Below the pieces are notes generated by a model, which worked only from the letters and a program-made list of their open reading frames with translations, was not told the DNA's origin and ran no database searches. A stretch of DNA of 55,911 bases. Source: Sphingomonas asaccharolytica NBRC 15499 (GTDB lineage Bacteria; Pseudomonadota; Alphaproteobacteria; Sphingomonadales; Sphingomonadaceae). The stretch is from positions 1 through 55,911 of the forward strand of contig NZ_BCYU01000025.1 of assembly GCF_001598355.1 (NCBI RefSeq), in the 5' to 3' direction. The position numbers and the translations under genes were made by a program. This document shows positions 8,828 to 20,840 of this stretch, in pieces; within the stretch, counting starts at the first letter, position 1, and every line of letters begins with the position of its first letter.

Positions 8828-9433
8828 ATGGCCGTTTCCGCTCCCCGTCCGGTTTCCGCGGTCCGCCTGGATGGTGGCCGCCTGGCCATTGATTTCGCCA
8901 ACACGATCCACGACCGGTTCGCGGCGGACGTGGAGGATTATATCGCGACGCCCGAACGATTTGTGGAATGGGCCAGGCGCTCCGGCGCGATCGCTGCCGG
9001 CGAGACGATCGACGTGTCGCGTCTGGACGGAGAGGGCGAACGCCTGATGGCGGACGTTCGCTCGCTGCGAGATGCCACCTATCTGCTCTTGTCCGCCTGC
9101 ATTGACGGGGTCTCGCTTGCCAAAGGCCCGCTGCTGGTTGCAAATCATTGGCTGCTATCTGCCCGCCAGAGCCAGTCGCTGACCGAAGGCGGCCTGATCG
9201 AGATGTACGCGGATCCGGAGGATCTTCGTCTTCCCCTCAAGCGGATCGCTTTAGATCTCGTGGATACGCTCGCGTACGCCCGTGCCAGTAAGTTCACGCT
9301 CAAACATTGTGCGAACCAGAGTTCCTGCGGATGGATATTCGCGGATACCAGCAAGAACGGACGACGGCGGTGGTGCGCGATGCAAACCTGCGGGACCGCG
9401 AGCAAGACGGAGACTCGCCGGAACAAGGCCTAA
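8828..9433 (+). CDS. ABATE/CGNR zinc-finger-family transcriptional regulator with altered CGNR motif
   Basis: A 201-residue protein of the ABATE-domain/CGNR family, putative stress- or sugar-responsive regulators. The N-terminal two thirds is the helical ABATE domain (R-L-A-I-D-F-A-N-T-I-H at about residues 18-28, a family hallmark). The C-terminal zinc finger has C-A-N-Q-S-S-C-G-W-I-F-A-D-T-S-K-N-G, then R-R-R-W-C and a last C-G. The name-giving C-G-N-R-A-K is here C-G-T-A-S-K (codons from 9389). The zinc cysteines are kept. At the base level this looks like one lost A and one gained base about eight nucleotides later. A GGAG sequence lies 10 bases before the ATG. Its place between the divergent sensor gene and a receptor gene, next to an inverted repeat, suggests it controls the locus and itself. 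Confidence 0.83.
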   Translation: MAVSAPRPVSAVRLDGGRLAIDFANTIHDRFAADVEDYIATPERFVEWARRSGAIAAGETIDVSRLDGEGERLMADVRSLRDATYLLLSACIDGVSLAKGPLLVANHWLLSARQSQSLTEGGLIEMYADPEDLRLPLKRIALDLVDTLAYARASKFTLKHCANQSSCGWIFADTSKNGRRRWCAMQTCGTASKTETRRNKA

Positions 9434-9608
9434 GGCCCGCGATAAGCTGCAAGCAGGAACCACTCAGTCTGGAAGGAGCAGAGCCGGATCATAACTCCGG
9501 GTTATCGGCGCAAGACGTAATTGCGATTGATTCCTCGTCCCTGCTCACGGACGTTGGTGCGCCCGGTCATTAGTAACGTCCGAGAGCTAAAAACATCAGG
9601 GGGAAATC

Positions 9609-12503
9609 ATGGCGCCTCATTCGCGTTCCCAAGTCGCACATCTGCGTTCCGCGTACCTTGCCGGTTGTGCCGCGATATTGATGGTATCTCCACCCGCATT
9701 TGCCGCCAGCGCCAACGATGCGGCGCCGGCCGCGCAGGAAACGCCCCCTGCTACACAGCCAAGCGACGATCAACCGCAGAAGGACATCGTCGTCACCGGC
9801 TCGCTGGTGCGCAGCACCGGCTTCACCGCACCCACGCCGGTCACGGTGATCGATGCCGACGCTTTGGCACGGGTCGCCGCGCCCAATGTCGCCGACGCGA
9901 TCAACCAGATGCCGGCGCTGCGTCCCTCGCTCACCCCGACCAGCGCGGTGAACGCCGGCGGCGGCACCCAGATCGGCGGCAATTATCTCGACCTGCGCGG
10001 TCTCGGCTATGCCCGTACCTTGGTGCTGCTCGATGGCCGGCGTTATGTGCCCTCCAACCCGACCGGCGCGGTCAACCTCAACAATATTCCCCAGGCGCTG
10101 ATCGATCGGGTGGACGTGGTGACGGGCGGTGCCTCTGCCGCTTATGGCGCCGATGCCGTGGCCGGCGTCGTCAACCTGCAGACCAAGAGGAACCTGGAAG
10201 GCCTCAAGGCGACGCTGCAGGCTGGCGAGGCAGGCGCGGGCGATTATCGCAACGTCCTGATCTCCGCGGCGGCCGGGATGAAGCTGACCGACAGCATGCA
10301 TTTGATATTGGCCGGAGAGTATTCCGACAATTCCGGCATTGCCCGCTTGGCCGCACGGCGATGGGCTGCGGCCGGCGCCGGTCTGCTGGCCAATCCCAAT
10401 GCCGGCAATGGCGGGCTCGGCACGCCGAGCCAACCGCGCCAGTTTCTCGTCACCAGCGGGCTGCGTAACAGCAATTCCACCGCCAACGGCGTAATCACGG
10501 GGGTGACCTTCCGGCCCGGTTCCGGCTCGCCGATCAACACCATCACCGGCCTGCCATCCTATTTGAAAGGCGTGCAATTCAACGATGCCGGCCAGGCGGT
10601 ACCGTTCTCGCTGGGCACGATGACGACCTCGGGCACGATGCTGGGCGGGGACGGTGTGAACGGCATGGCCGACCAGGTCGGGGCGACGCCGATCACGCGC
10701 TATACCGCTTATGGCAAATTGAGCGGCGATATTGCGCCCGGCTGGACCGCGTTCATCGAGAGTTCCTACAGCCATTTCCATTCGCTGCAGGACGGCATCC
10801 CTTCGACCTTCAGTTACTCAATCGCGGCGGACAATTTCTATTTGCCGGCAGACCTGGCTGCGACGCTGGCGGCCAACAAGGTCGCCGCCATCACCGTCAA
10901 CAAGCTCGCCGATCAGAATGCGCGGACGCTGACCAGTTACAATACCGACGTCTACCAGATCACGCTGGGCGTGCATGGCGAGCTCGGCAAGAGCTGGTCG
11001 TTCGACGGCTATTACGGCCACGGCCGCAACTACAATGACAATATCAGCCGGAACAACCGCATCCTGACCAATTACGCTCTGGCGATCGATGCCGTGGCCG
11101 ATCCGGCGCATCCGGGTTCGGCGATCTGTCGATCCACCCTGACCAAGCCGGGCAATGGCTGCATCCCGCTCAACATCATGGGCAAGGTCGATCCCAGCAA
11201 CCCGGCCTTGGGCTACGTCAACGGGGTCGCCGAAACGATCAACGATATCGAGCAGGACGAGCTTTCGCTGACGCTGCGCGGCGAGCCCTTCTCGACCTGG
11301 ACCGGGCCCGTCTCGCTGGCCGTGGGCGGCGAATATCGCAGCCAGTCGTTGAGAGTGAATTTCGACAGCGCCTCGCGGGCCGGGGCCTATTCCGCTCCCT
11401 CGCTGCCTTATTCCGGCAGCGTCGACGTCAAGGAAGCGTTCGGCGAGCTGCTGATCCCGCTGCTGTCCAATTCGCCTTTCGGCAAACGGCTGAGCGTCGA
11501 TATCGCCGGACGTGTCACCAACTATACGACCTCGGGGACGGTCGAGACCTGGAAAGCGGGCGTCGATTACGCGATCAACAATTCGATCCGGCTGCGTGCG
11601 ACCGAATCCCGCGACATCCGCGCGCCCAACCTGACCGAATTGTACCAGAAGAGCGGTAGCTCCTTCCTGACCGTCACCGATCTCGATCCGCGCTATCTCG
11701 GGCAAAGCTATCTGGTCACCGCGCTGACCGCGGGCAATTTGAACCTGAAGCCGGAAACCGCCAGGACCTTCACCGGCGGGGTGGTGCTGACGCCGAGCTT
11801 CATTCCGCGGCTGAGCATCTCGGTCGACTATTATAATATCGACATCAAGAAGGCGATCATCCAGCTGACGCCGGCAACGATCGTGCAGCAATGCTTCACC
11901 ACCAACACGGCGGCCTGCCAATATATCACCCGCGACAATAGCGGGCTGATCACCACGGTGTTCAGCGGCCCGACCAATCTCGCTTATGCCATGACCCGCG
12001 GCATCGACGTCGAGATGAGCTATACGATGCCGGTCGGCAGCGATCGCATCGTTTTCCAGGGACTGGTCAATTATCTGATCAAGACCGAGACTTATGACGG
12101 GACCGTCCACGTCCGACTGGATGACAGCGTGGTCCAGCCGACCGTCGCCGGGATGGGCGGCAACCCGCGGTGGAAGGCGAACGCCAATGTCAGCTATATC
12201 GCCGGCGACTGGCGCCTCAGCGCCACCGCGCGTTATGTCGGCGGCGGCTTCATCGATCGCACCCTGACCGCCAGCAATATCGACAAGCTGACTGTGAAGG
12301 GACGGCTCTATACCGACCTCTCCGGCGAAGTGACGATCTTCCATCCGCGCGGCGCGGGCAGCAAGGTCGCGCTGTTCGCCGCGGTCCAGAATTTGTTCGA
12401 CACCGACCCGCCGATCACCGGCGCGGGCGGTTATGGCACGACGCGCGCGCTGTACGACACGATCGGCCGCCAGTTCATGGGCGGGTTGCGCGTGAAATAT
12501 TGA
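9609..12503 (+). CDS. TonB-dependent receptor, large carbohydrate type
   Basis: A 964-residue outer-membrane receptor: signal peptide ending near P-P-A-F-A-A-S, TonB box region K-D-I-V-V-T-G-S-L-V-R, plug domain with L-D-L-R-G-L-G, R-T-L-V-L-L-D-G-R-R and V-D-V-V-T-G-G-A-S-A-A-Y-G-A-D-A-V-A-G-V-V-N, and a long barrel ending V-Q-N-L-F-D-T-D-P-P and M-G-G-L-R-V-K-Y. These long receptors are typical of Sphingomonas and Caulobacter, where many import plant oligosaccharides or aromatics. An AGGGGG ribosome site precedes the ATG. The 175 bases before it (9434-9608) hold no gene or obvious promoter. The serine hydrolase gene follows after 31 bases, so the two are probably cotranscribed. The ligand is presumably a glycan from the same locus. 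Confidence 0.93.
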   Translation: MAPHSRSQVAHLRSAYLAGCAAILMVSPPAFAASANDAAPAAQETPPATQPSDDQPQKDIVVTGSLVRSTGFTAPTPVTVIDADALARVAAPNVADAINQMPALRPSLTPTSAVNAGGGTQIGGNYLDLRGLGYARTLVLLDGRRYVPSNPTGAVNLNNIPQALIDRVDVVTGGASAAYGADAVAGVVNLQTKRNLEGLKATLQAGEAGAGDYRNVLISAAAGMKLTDSMHLILAGEYSDNSGIARLAARRWAAAGAGLLANPNAGNGGLGTPSQPRQFLVTSGLRNSNSTANGVITGVTFRPGSGSPINTITGLPSYLKGVQFNDAGQAVPFSLGTMTTSGTMLGGDGVNGMADQVGATPITRYTAYGKLSGDIAPGWTAFIESSYSHFHSLQDGIPSTFSYSIAADNFYLPADLAATLAANKVAAITVNKLADQNARTLTSYNTDVYQITLGVHGELGKSWSFDGYYGHGRNYNDNISRNNRILTNYALAIDAVADPAHPGSAICRSTLTKPGNGCIPLNIMGKVDPSNPALGYVNGVAETINDIEQDELSLTLRGEPFSTWTGPVSLAVGGEYRSQSLRVNFDSASRAGAYSAPSLPYSGSVDVKEAFGELLIPLLSNSPFGKRLSVDIAGRVTNYTTSGTVETWKAGVDYAINNSIRLRATESRDIRAPNLTELYQKSGSSFLTVTDLDPRYLGQSYLVTALTAGNLNLKPETARTFTGGVVLTPSFIPRLSISVDYYNIDIKKAIIQLTPATIVQQCFTTNTAACQYITRDNSGLITTVFSGPTNLAYAMTRGIDVEMSYTMPVGSDRIVFQGLVNYLIKTETYDGTVHVRLDDSVVQPTVAGMGGNPRWKANANVSYIAGDWRLSATARYVGGGFIDRTLTASNIDKLTVKGRLYTDLSGEVTIFHPRGAGSKVALFAAVQNLFDTDPPITGAGGYGTTRALYDTIGRQFMGGLRVKY

Positions 12504-12534
12504 GGCCGATCGCCGACAAAAAGGGGAGGGTAAC

Positions 12535-13917
12535 CTGACTCGGATTGCACATCTGCCGCTGGTCGCGCTCATCGCGGCGTCACTGGCGGCGTCGGCGGCA
12601 ACGGCCGCTACGCCGGCCGAACCGGCGGCGGCCAAGGCTGCTGCGGTCAAAGCCGCGCTGGCTGTGCCCGCCACTGCGGCTGCGCCGGGCTGCGCGGTCG
12701 GTCTGTTTCGGGGCGGCAAGACCGAATTGCAGGTCAATGACGGCTATGCCGATGTTGCGACCGGGCGCCGGATCGACGCCGATACGCAATTCTACGCCGC
12801 CTCGGTCTCCAAGCAATTCACCGTCGCCGCGCTGATGCAATTGGTCGCGGCCGGCAAGGTGCGGCTCGACGCCGACGTCCATCTTTATCTGCCCGATCTG
12901 CCGCCCTATCCCGATCCGCTGACGATCCAGCATTTGCTGAACATGACGGGCGGGGTGCGCGATTCCCTGGTCTTGCTGCAGCTCGACGGCATCGAACCGC
13001 TTTCCCGCGCGAACAGGGCCCAGGCACTGGCCGAGGTGTTTCAGCAACGGGATACCAAGTTCAAGCCTGGCACCGCCTATGATTATACCAATGGCGGCTA
13101 TCTGCTGCTGTCCGAAGTGGTCGAACGCGTCTCGGGCGAGAAGTTCGAGACATATGTCGGCTCGCATGTGTTGAAGCCGCTCGGCATGACCCGCAGCTTC
13201 GTCATGCTGGGCAGTCGCACATCGGACGCCAATGCCGCGCGGGGCTATACCATACCCGGCGGTAACGTGACGCTGACCGACGAAATCCCGCTATTCGGGG
13301 GCAGTGGCGGGCTGATCACGACGATCAACGATCTCGCCAAATGGTATGCCGATATCGACAACGGACATAAGGTCTGGACCCCGGAGGTCACCCGGCTGAT
13401 GACCACCCCCGGGCGGTTCACCGATGGCAGTCCGGTGCGCGATCACGGCCAGGGCCCGGTCTATGGCAATGCCCTGCTGATTGGTCCGCACTGGTTCCAC
13501 CACACCGGTGCCGCCGGGGGATTCAAGACCCTGTTCGGCTATAATCGCGAGCAAAGATTCGGTGTGGCGCTGCTCTGCAACAATGGCGACTATAATCCCG
13601 ACAAGGTGGCCGATGCCGTGCTCGCCGCCTATGACGGAAGCGTGCCGCGCGTCAGCGAAGGCGCATCGCCTTCATCGCTCAACGGCCGCTACGGCAATCC
13701 CAACCTCAAGGCGGTCTATTCCATCGCGCTTACCGAAGCCGGCGGCACGGTGACCGTCACAGATCGCACCGGCAAGCCGGGCGTGCCGCAAGTGCTGGAA
13801 GCCACCGGCCCAGGCCAATATAAAGGTCCTGGCTACACGCTGAGTTTCGACGACGACGCCATGGGCTTCACGCTGACTATCCCGCGCGTGTCGCTGCACT
13901 TCACCAGATTGCCCTGA
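12535..13917 (+). CDS. Secreted serine hydrolase, class C beta-lactamase fold (CTG start)
   Basis: A 460-residue penicillin-binding-protein-like serine hydrolase. The catalytic S-V-S-K is at residues 90-93, Y-T-N at 184-186 and H-T-G (in place of K-T-G) at 323-325. Such enzymes include esterases, peptidases and beta-lactamases; a role removing ester groups from the glycan is possible. No ATG, GTG or TTG gives a sensible N terminus: the first is a GTG at about 12664, inside the protein and past any signal peptide. Reading from CTG 12535 gives T-R-I-A-H-L-P-L-V-A-L-I-A-A-S-L-A-A-S-A, a classic signal peptide, and AAGGGGAGGG lies five bases upstream. I therefore favour a CTG start. The C-terminal 100 residues form an extra beta domain common in this family. 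Confidence 0.85.
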   Translation: MTRIAHLPLVALIAASLAASAATAATPAEPAAAKAAAVKAALAVPATAAAPGCAVGLFRGGKTELQVNDGYADVATGRRIDADTQFYAASVSKQFTVAALMQLVAAGKVRLDADVHLYLPDLPPYPDPLTIQHLLNMTGGVRDSLVLLQLDGIEPLSRANRAQALAEVFQQRDTKFKPGTAYDYTNGGYLLLSEVVERVSGEKFETYVGSHVLKPLGMTRSFVMLGSRTSDANAARGYTIPGGNVTLTDEIPLFGGSGGLITTINDLAKWYADIDNGHKVWTPEVTRLMTTPGRFTDGSPVRDHGQGPVYGNALLIGPHWFHHTGAAGGFKTLFGYNREQRFGVALLCNNGDYNPDKVADAVLAAYDGSVPRVSEGASPSSLNGRYGNPNLKAVYSIALTEAGGTVTVTDRTGKPGVPQVLEATGPGQYKGPGYTLSFDDDAMGFTLTIPRVSLHFTRLP

Positions 13918-13932
13918 CGCAGCGTTGCCGGA

Positions 13933-15087
13933 CTACTTTAGTGGCGAGGCCTGGAGCGTCATCGTCGCGAAATCGATCGTCAGCAGCTTGAGCTGGGCGA
14001 TCATATCGCTGCCGATGCGCCCGGCGCCATCCTCGCTGTCGTCGATGTCGACCTTGAACGCGGTTAGCGGGATGTCGCCGATGCTATAGTCAAGGCGGGG
14101 CAGTACGCGGACCTTGGTGGTAACGAAACCGCCGGCGCCGCCGACCGTCGTGTTGCGTTCGGTGGCACTGGCAATCTGGTCCGTGGTCAGCAGAGCGAGG
14201 CCCGGTTTGCGTAAATCGGTCGAGTCGGCGCCGCTGTCGAACTGGGCGCCCATCGTGCCGACCGCCGTGGTGATCGGGATGCCGAGGCCGTCCTCGTGCC
14301 AATAGACGCGCACCGTCTTGCCCTTGGGCATCGGCGCCGCGCTGCCAAGTGCAAGCCTGGCGCCGCCATCGAGCCACGCGATCCGGCCGAGCGCGGCGAA
14401 CGCTGGAAGACCGAAGATCGCCGGGATCGTGTAGTCCTTGCCGAGTTTCAGCATCGCGTCGGGCAGGATCAGCACCGGAAGGTTTTCGACGGTCGCGGCG
14501 CCGATCGTTGCTTTGTCGATCACGCCCAATTTGCCGGTCACGCGGTTGCTGGTCGAGGTGCCGACATCGCTCGATCCCGGCAGGACGCGCACGCCGAGCT
14601 TCGCCGCGGTGCTTTCGGTGACGACCGAGATCTCCGCGCCAGTGTCCATGAACCAGGGCAGGGTGATGCCGTTGACCGTGACGTTCGCGCTCTTGCTGCC
14701 GAGCGGATTGGCGATGGTCGCCACCGTCGCGCCGCCATGTGCGCGGATCGGCGGCGCGGCGCGGAACGCCTCGGCGATCTTCTCGTCGCTGGCGTCTTCT
14801 CCGTCGGGCGCGAGCTTGTTCGCCTCGGCACAAGCGGTGACCCGCTTCTCGCCGCCCAAGGTAACGCCGTAATCGTTGCACAGCCTATGGAACAGCATTG
14901 CGCGCAGCGCGGCGGGCGCGTCAGCGTGCACGGCCAGCCATGCCTCAATCGCGGCGTCCTCCGCGGCACCGCCGAGTTGAGCATCATATGCCAGACGTTC
15001 GGCAGTCCCAGCTTTGGGCGGTGGCGCATAGACATTGGGTTGGGGAAGCGCGGTCTGGGCTAGCAGCAAGGCTAATGTCGCAATCAT
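13933..15087 (-). CDS. Secreted retropepsin-like aspartyl protease with two D-T/S-G motifs
   Basis: A 384-residue protein that starts with a short hydrophobic signal segment (A-T-L-A-L-L-L-A-Q-T). Residues 30-110 are a helical region with possible TPR-like character. The rest carries two aspartyl protease half-domains: F-M-D148-T-G-A-E and Q-F-D284-S-G-A-D, each followed by hydrophobic strands such as L-A-L-G and I-G-S-D-M. Retropepsins normally act as dimers with one motif each; here both lobes are in one chain, as in pepsins or in fused bacterial families. Probably periplasmic. It is convergent with the serine hydrolase and divergent from valS, sharing the 74-base gap at 15088-15161. The substrate is unknown. 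Confidence 0.72.
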   Translation of the reverse strand: MIATLALLLAQTALPQPNVYAPPPKAGTAERLAYDAQLGGAAEDAAIEAWLAVHADAPAALRAMLFHRLCNDYGVTLGGEKRVTACAEANKLAPDGEDASDEKIAEAFRAAPPIRAHGGATVATIANPLGSKSANVTVNGITLPWFMDTGAEISVVTESTAAKLGVRVLPGSSDVGTSTSNRVTGKLGVIDKATIGAATVENLPVLILPDAMLKLGKDYTIPAIFGLPAFAALGRIAWLDGGARLALGSAAPMPKGKTVRVYWHEDGLGIPITTAVGTMGAQFDSGADSTDLRKPGLALLTTDQIASATERNTTVGGAGGFVTTKVRVLPRLDYSIGDIPLTAFKVDIDDSEDGAGRIGSDMIAQLKLLTIDFATMTLQASPLK

Positions 15088-15161
15088 GGCGGCGTTTCAT
15101 ATCGACCGTCTTATCAGAGTGCTACACTTGTTTCGCCGGATTGAGCCGGTAAAGGCAGCGC

Positions 15162-18029
15162 ATGACCGAGCTGCCCAAGACCTTTGACCCCGCCGAGATC
15201 GAAACGCGCTGGTATGCGCATTGGGAGACGAGCGGCCAGTTCCGCCCTGACCGCCCTGGCGCCGAACCCTGGACGATCGTCAACCCGCCGCCCAACGTCA
15301 CGGGCTCGCTCCATATCGGCCATGCGCTCGATAACACGCTGCAGGACGTGCTGGTCCGCCATGCCCGGCTCAAGGGCAAGGATGCCTTGTGGGTGGTCGG
15401 CACCGACCATGCCGGCATCGCGACGCAGATGGTGGTCGAGCGCCAGATGGCCGAGCGCCAGCAGAAACGCACCGATTTCACCCGCGAGGAATTCGTCGCC
15501 AAGGTCTGGGACTGGAAGGCCGAGAGCGGCGGCGAGATCACCCAGCAGCTTCGCCGCCTGGGTTGCTCGATGGACTGGGCCAACGAGCGCTTCACGATGG
15601 ACGAGGGCTTTTCCAAGGCCGTCCTGAAAGTGTTCGTCGACCTCTACAATCAGGGCCTGATCTATCGCGACAAGCGGCTGGTGAACTGGGACCCGGGTCT
15701 CGGCACGGCGATCAGCGACCTCGAGGTCGAGACCAAGGAGGTCAAGGGCAGCTTCTGGCAAATCCGCTACCCGCTGGCCGACGGATCGGGTTCGATCACG
15801 GTGGCGACGACGCGGCCCGAAACCATGCTCGCCGACATGGCGGTCGCGGTGCATCCGGAGGACGAGCGCTACAAGGCGATGATCGGCAAACAGGTAAAGC
15901 TGCCGATCACCGGGCGCCTGATCCCGGTCATTGCCGACGAACATGCCGATCCGACGCTCGGTACCGGCGCTGTGAAGATCACGCCGGGGCATGACTTCAA
16001 CGATTTCGAAGTGGGCAAGCGCGCCGGGTTCAAGGCGGGCGAGATGCTCAACATGCTCGATGCCAAGGCCCAGGTGACGCAGACCGCCGACGGGCTGATC
16101 CCTGAGGATCTGCTCGGCATCGACCGCTTCTGGGCGCGCAAGCTGGTGGTCGAGCGGCTGAAGGAAGGCGGCTTCCTGGTCCCGCATGTCGACAAGGACG
16201 GCGTCGAGCATGACGCCGAACCGCGCACGATCCAGACGCCTTATGGCGACCGCTCGGGCGATGTGATCGAGCCGTGGCTGACCGACCAATGGTATGTCGA
16301 TGCCGAGACGCTGGCGAAGGCGCCGATCGAGGCGGTGCAGTCGGGCGCGATCAAGATCGTGCCGAAAAGTTGGGAAAAGACCTTCTTCAACTGGATGGAG
16401 AATATCCAACCGTGGTGCGTCAGCCGGCAGCTGTGGTGGGGACATCGGATTCCGGCTTGGTTCGGCTTTGGAATTTACGAAAAGCCGGTGACTGGCGAGT
16501 ATGTCATCGCCGCCGGTCTGCCCGAGGAGGGTGGGCTTAATACTTCGGGCCTCACCGATCGTGAATCAGTCTTCGTTGCCCAAACCGCGGATGAAGCGCG
16601 CGAATTGGCAGCCGATCGTTATCGAGAGTTTGTTGGCGAACGCGAAATTGTCGCTGTCGAAAGTCGTGACGAAGCGTTCAGCCTGATACTAGATGATAAA
16701 CTCGATCTGTCGAAACAGCTGCCGATTTGGCATGACAGCGACGTTCTCGACACCTGGTTCTCCTCTGCGCTTTGGCCGTTCGCGACGATGGGCTGGCCCG
16801 ACGATACCGATCCCAAGCTCCACGGCCGCTATCCCAATGACGTGCTGATTTCCGGCTTCGACATCCTGTTCTTCTGGGACGCGCGGATGATGATGCAGGG
16901 GATGCACTTCATGAAGGACGTGCCGTTCCGCACGCTCTATCTGCACGGCCTGGTCCGCGCGGCCGACGGGCAGAAGATGTCCAAGTCGAAGGGCAATGTC
17001 GTCAACCCGCTCGGGCTGATCGACCAATATGGCGCCGACGCGCTGCGCTTTTTCATGGCGGCGATGGAGAGCCAGGGCCGCGACATCAAGATGGATGAGA
17101 AGCGGGTCGAGGGTTACCGCAACTTCGCGACCAAGCTGTGGAACGCCGCGCGCTTCTGCCAGTCGAACGGGATCGGCGCGTCGAAGACGCTTGAGGCGCC
17201 CGTGGCGACGCTGGCGGTCAACAAATGGATCATCGGCGAGACGATCCAGACGGTGCAGGCAGTCGATCTCGCGCTCGCCGATTACCGTTTCGACGGTGCC
17301 GCCAACGCGATCTATCAATTCGCCTGGAGCCGGTTCTGCGACTGGTATCTCGAACTGATCAAGCCCGTCATGAGCGGGGACGAGCGCGGCGCGATCGATG
17401 AGGAAAGCAAGGCAGTCGCCGGTTGGGTGCTCGATCAGATCCTGGTCATGCTCCATCCGTTCATGCCCTTCGTCACCGAAGAGCTTTGGTCGAAGCTTGG
17501 CGCGCGCAATTATGACCTGATCGTCGCCAAATGGCCGATCGCCGATGCACGGGCGATCGACCCCGAAGCGGGCAGGGAGATCGACTGGTTGATCCGGCTG
17601 GTTAGCGAAGTGCGGTCGAGCCGCACCGAACTCAACGTGCCGCCGGGTGCGCGCTTGCCGGTGCACCTGCGCGATGCGTCGGCGGAAACGCTGGCGCGGT
17701 TCGACCGGCTGGCGCCCGCCATTGCACGGCTGGCCCGCATCGATCGTGCCGAGGGTGATGTCGCCGGCGGCGCGGCGCAGGTCATACTTGACGAGGCGAC
17801 CTTCGTCCTGCCGCTCGAAGGCGTGATCGATTTCGACGCCGAGCGTACGCGCCTAACCAAGGCGATCGAAGCGGCATCGAAGGAGCGCGACAGTCTGGCC
17901 GGTCGGCTCAACAACCCGAGCTTTGTCGAACGCGCGAAGCCTGAGGCGGTCGAGAAGGCGCGAGCGGATCATGCTGAAAAGTCCGCTGAGGCCGAACGCC
18001 TGACCGCGGCGCTGGCGCGGCTGGGTTAG
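15162..18029 (+). CDS. valS: Valine--tRNA ligase
   Basis: A 955-residue class I aminoacyl-tRNA synthetase that charges tRNA-Val. The H-I-G-H signature is at residues 51-54 inside [12 protein letters not shown], and K-M-S-K-S is at 605-609. W-W-G-H-R-I-P-A-W and [13 protein letters not shown] are ValRS motifs. The C terminus is the ValRS coiled coil (R-T-R-L-T-K-A-I-E onward). Between the R-I-P-A-W and W-F-S-S motifs (residues about 427-530) there is a longer than usual insert whose codons are AT-richer than the rest of the gene. The ATG is 74 bases from the divergent protease gene. Confidence 0.98.
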   Translation: MTELPKTFDPAEIETRWYAHWETSGQFRPDRPGAEPWTIVNPPPNVTGSLHIGHALDNTLQDVLVRHARLKGKDALWVVGTDHAGIATQMVVERQMAERQQKRTDFTREEFVAKVWDWKAESGGEITQQLRRLGCSMDWANERFTMDEGFSKAVLKVFVDLYNQGLIYRDKRLVNWDPGLGTAISDLEVETKEVKGSFWQIRYPLADGSGSITVATTRPETMLADMAVAVHPEDERYKAMIGKQVKLPITGRLIPVIADEHADPTLGTGAVKITPGHDFNDFEVGKRAGFKAGEMLNMLDAKAQVTQTADGLIPEDLLGIDRFWARKLVVERLKEGGFLVPHVDKDGVEHDAEPRTIQTPYGDRSGDVIEPWLTDQWYVDAETLAKAPIEAVQSGAIKIVPKSWEKTFFNWMENIQPWCVSRQLWWGHRIPAWFGFGIYEKPVTGEYVIAAGLPEEGGLNTSGLTDRESVFVAQTADEARELAADRYREFVGEREIVAVESRDEAFSLILDDKLDLSKQLPIWHDSDVLDTWFSSALWPFATMGWPDDTDPKLHGRYPNDVLISGFDILFFWDARMMMQGMHFMKDVPFRTLYLHGLVRAADGQKMSKSKGNVVNPLGLIDQYGADALRFFMAAMESQGRDIKMDEKRVEGYRNFATKLWNAARFCQSNGIGASKTLEAPVATLAVNKWIIGETIQTVQAVDLALADYRFDGAANAIYQFAWSRFCDWYLELIKPVMSGDERGAIDEESKAVAGWVLDQILVMLHPFMPFVTEELWSKLGARNYDLIVAKWPIADARAIDPEAGREIDWLIRLVSEVRSSRTELNVPPGARLPVHLRDASAETLARFDRLAPAIARLARIDRAEGDVAGGAAQVILDEATFVLPLEGVIDFDAERTRLTKAIEAASKERDSLAGRLNNPSFVERAKPEAVEKARADHAEKSAEAERLTAALARLG

Positions 18030-18046
18030 CCACACCGACAACGTCA

Positions 18047-18128
18047 CCCCGGCCTTGTGCCGGGGTCCACTCCTCCTCTTGCGAAGGCAGCGGTAGTGGC
18101 ACGGTGGATGCCGGGACAAGCCCGGCAT
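18047..18128. repeat. REP-like double hairpin after valS
   Basis: Two hairpins about 42 bases apart: CCCCGGC-cttgt-GCCGGGG (18047-18065) and ATGCCGGG-acaag-CCCGGCAT (18108-18128). The flanks GTGGA/TCCAC are complementary, so the pair can also fold as a unit. A near copy with the same two hairpins and loops is at 40524-40606 and a reversed half at 37880-37898. The 286-base gap 18030-18314 holds this element and nothing else that I can support. Confidence 0.85.
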
Positions 18129-18314
18129 GACGAAAGTGACTGCCAACTTCGGGCGAATGCCACCCACCGACCAATAACGCCAAGGAACATCTCCGCTTCG
18201 AACGGATTATGTTGCGCCTTGGGCTAGGCGAAGCCGCGAGCATTCCGTATCGGAACGCACGACAGCGAAACGATCAGAAATCCGGCCGTCCGGGCCGAAG
18301 AAAGGCAATCCACC

Positions 18315-20830
<2,516 letters not shown>

Positions 20831-20840
20831 GCGAGGCTTG

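Noticed and set aside
10818..12737. 639-codon minus-strand frame across the second TonB receptor
   Set aside because: Antisense shadow; composition is not protein-like and it runs across the receptor barrel.
14996..15161. Sigma-70 promoter in the protease/valS gap
   Set aside because: TACACT could be a -10, but no -35 lies at the right spacing.
18252..18276. EcfG-like promoter before the MATE gene
   Set aside because: GGAAC is present but no CGTT follows at 16 or 17 bases.
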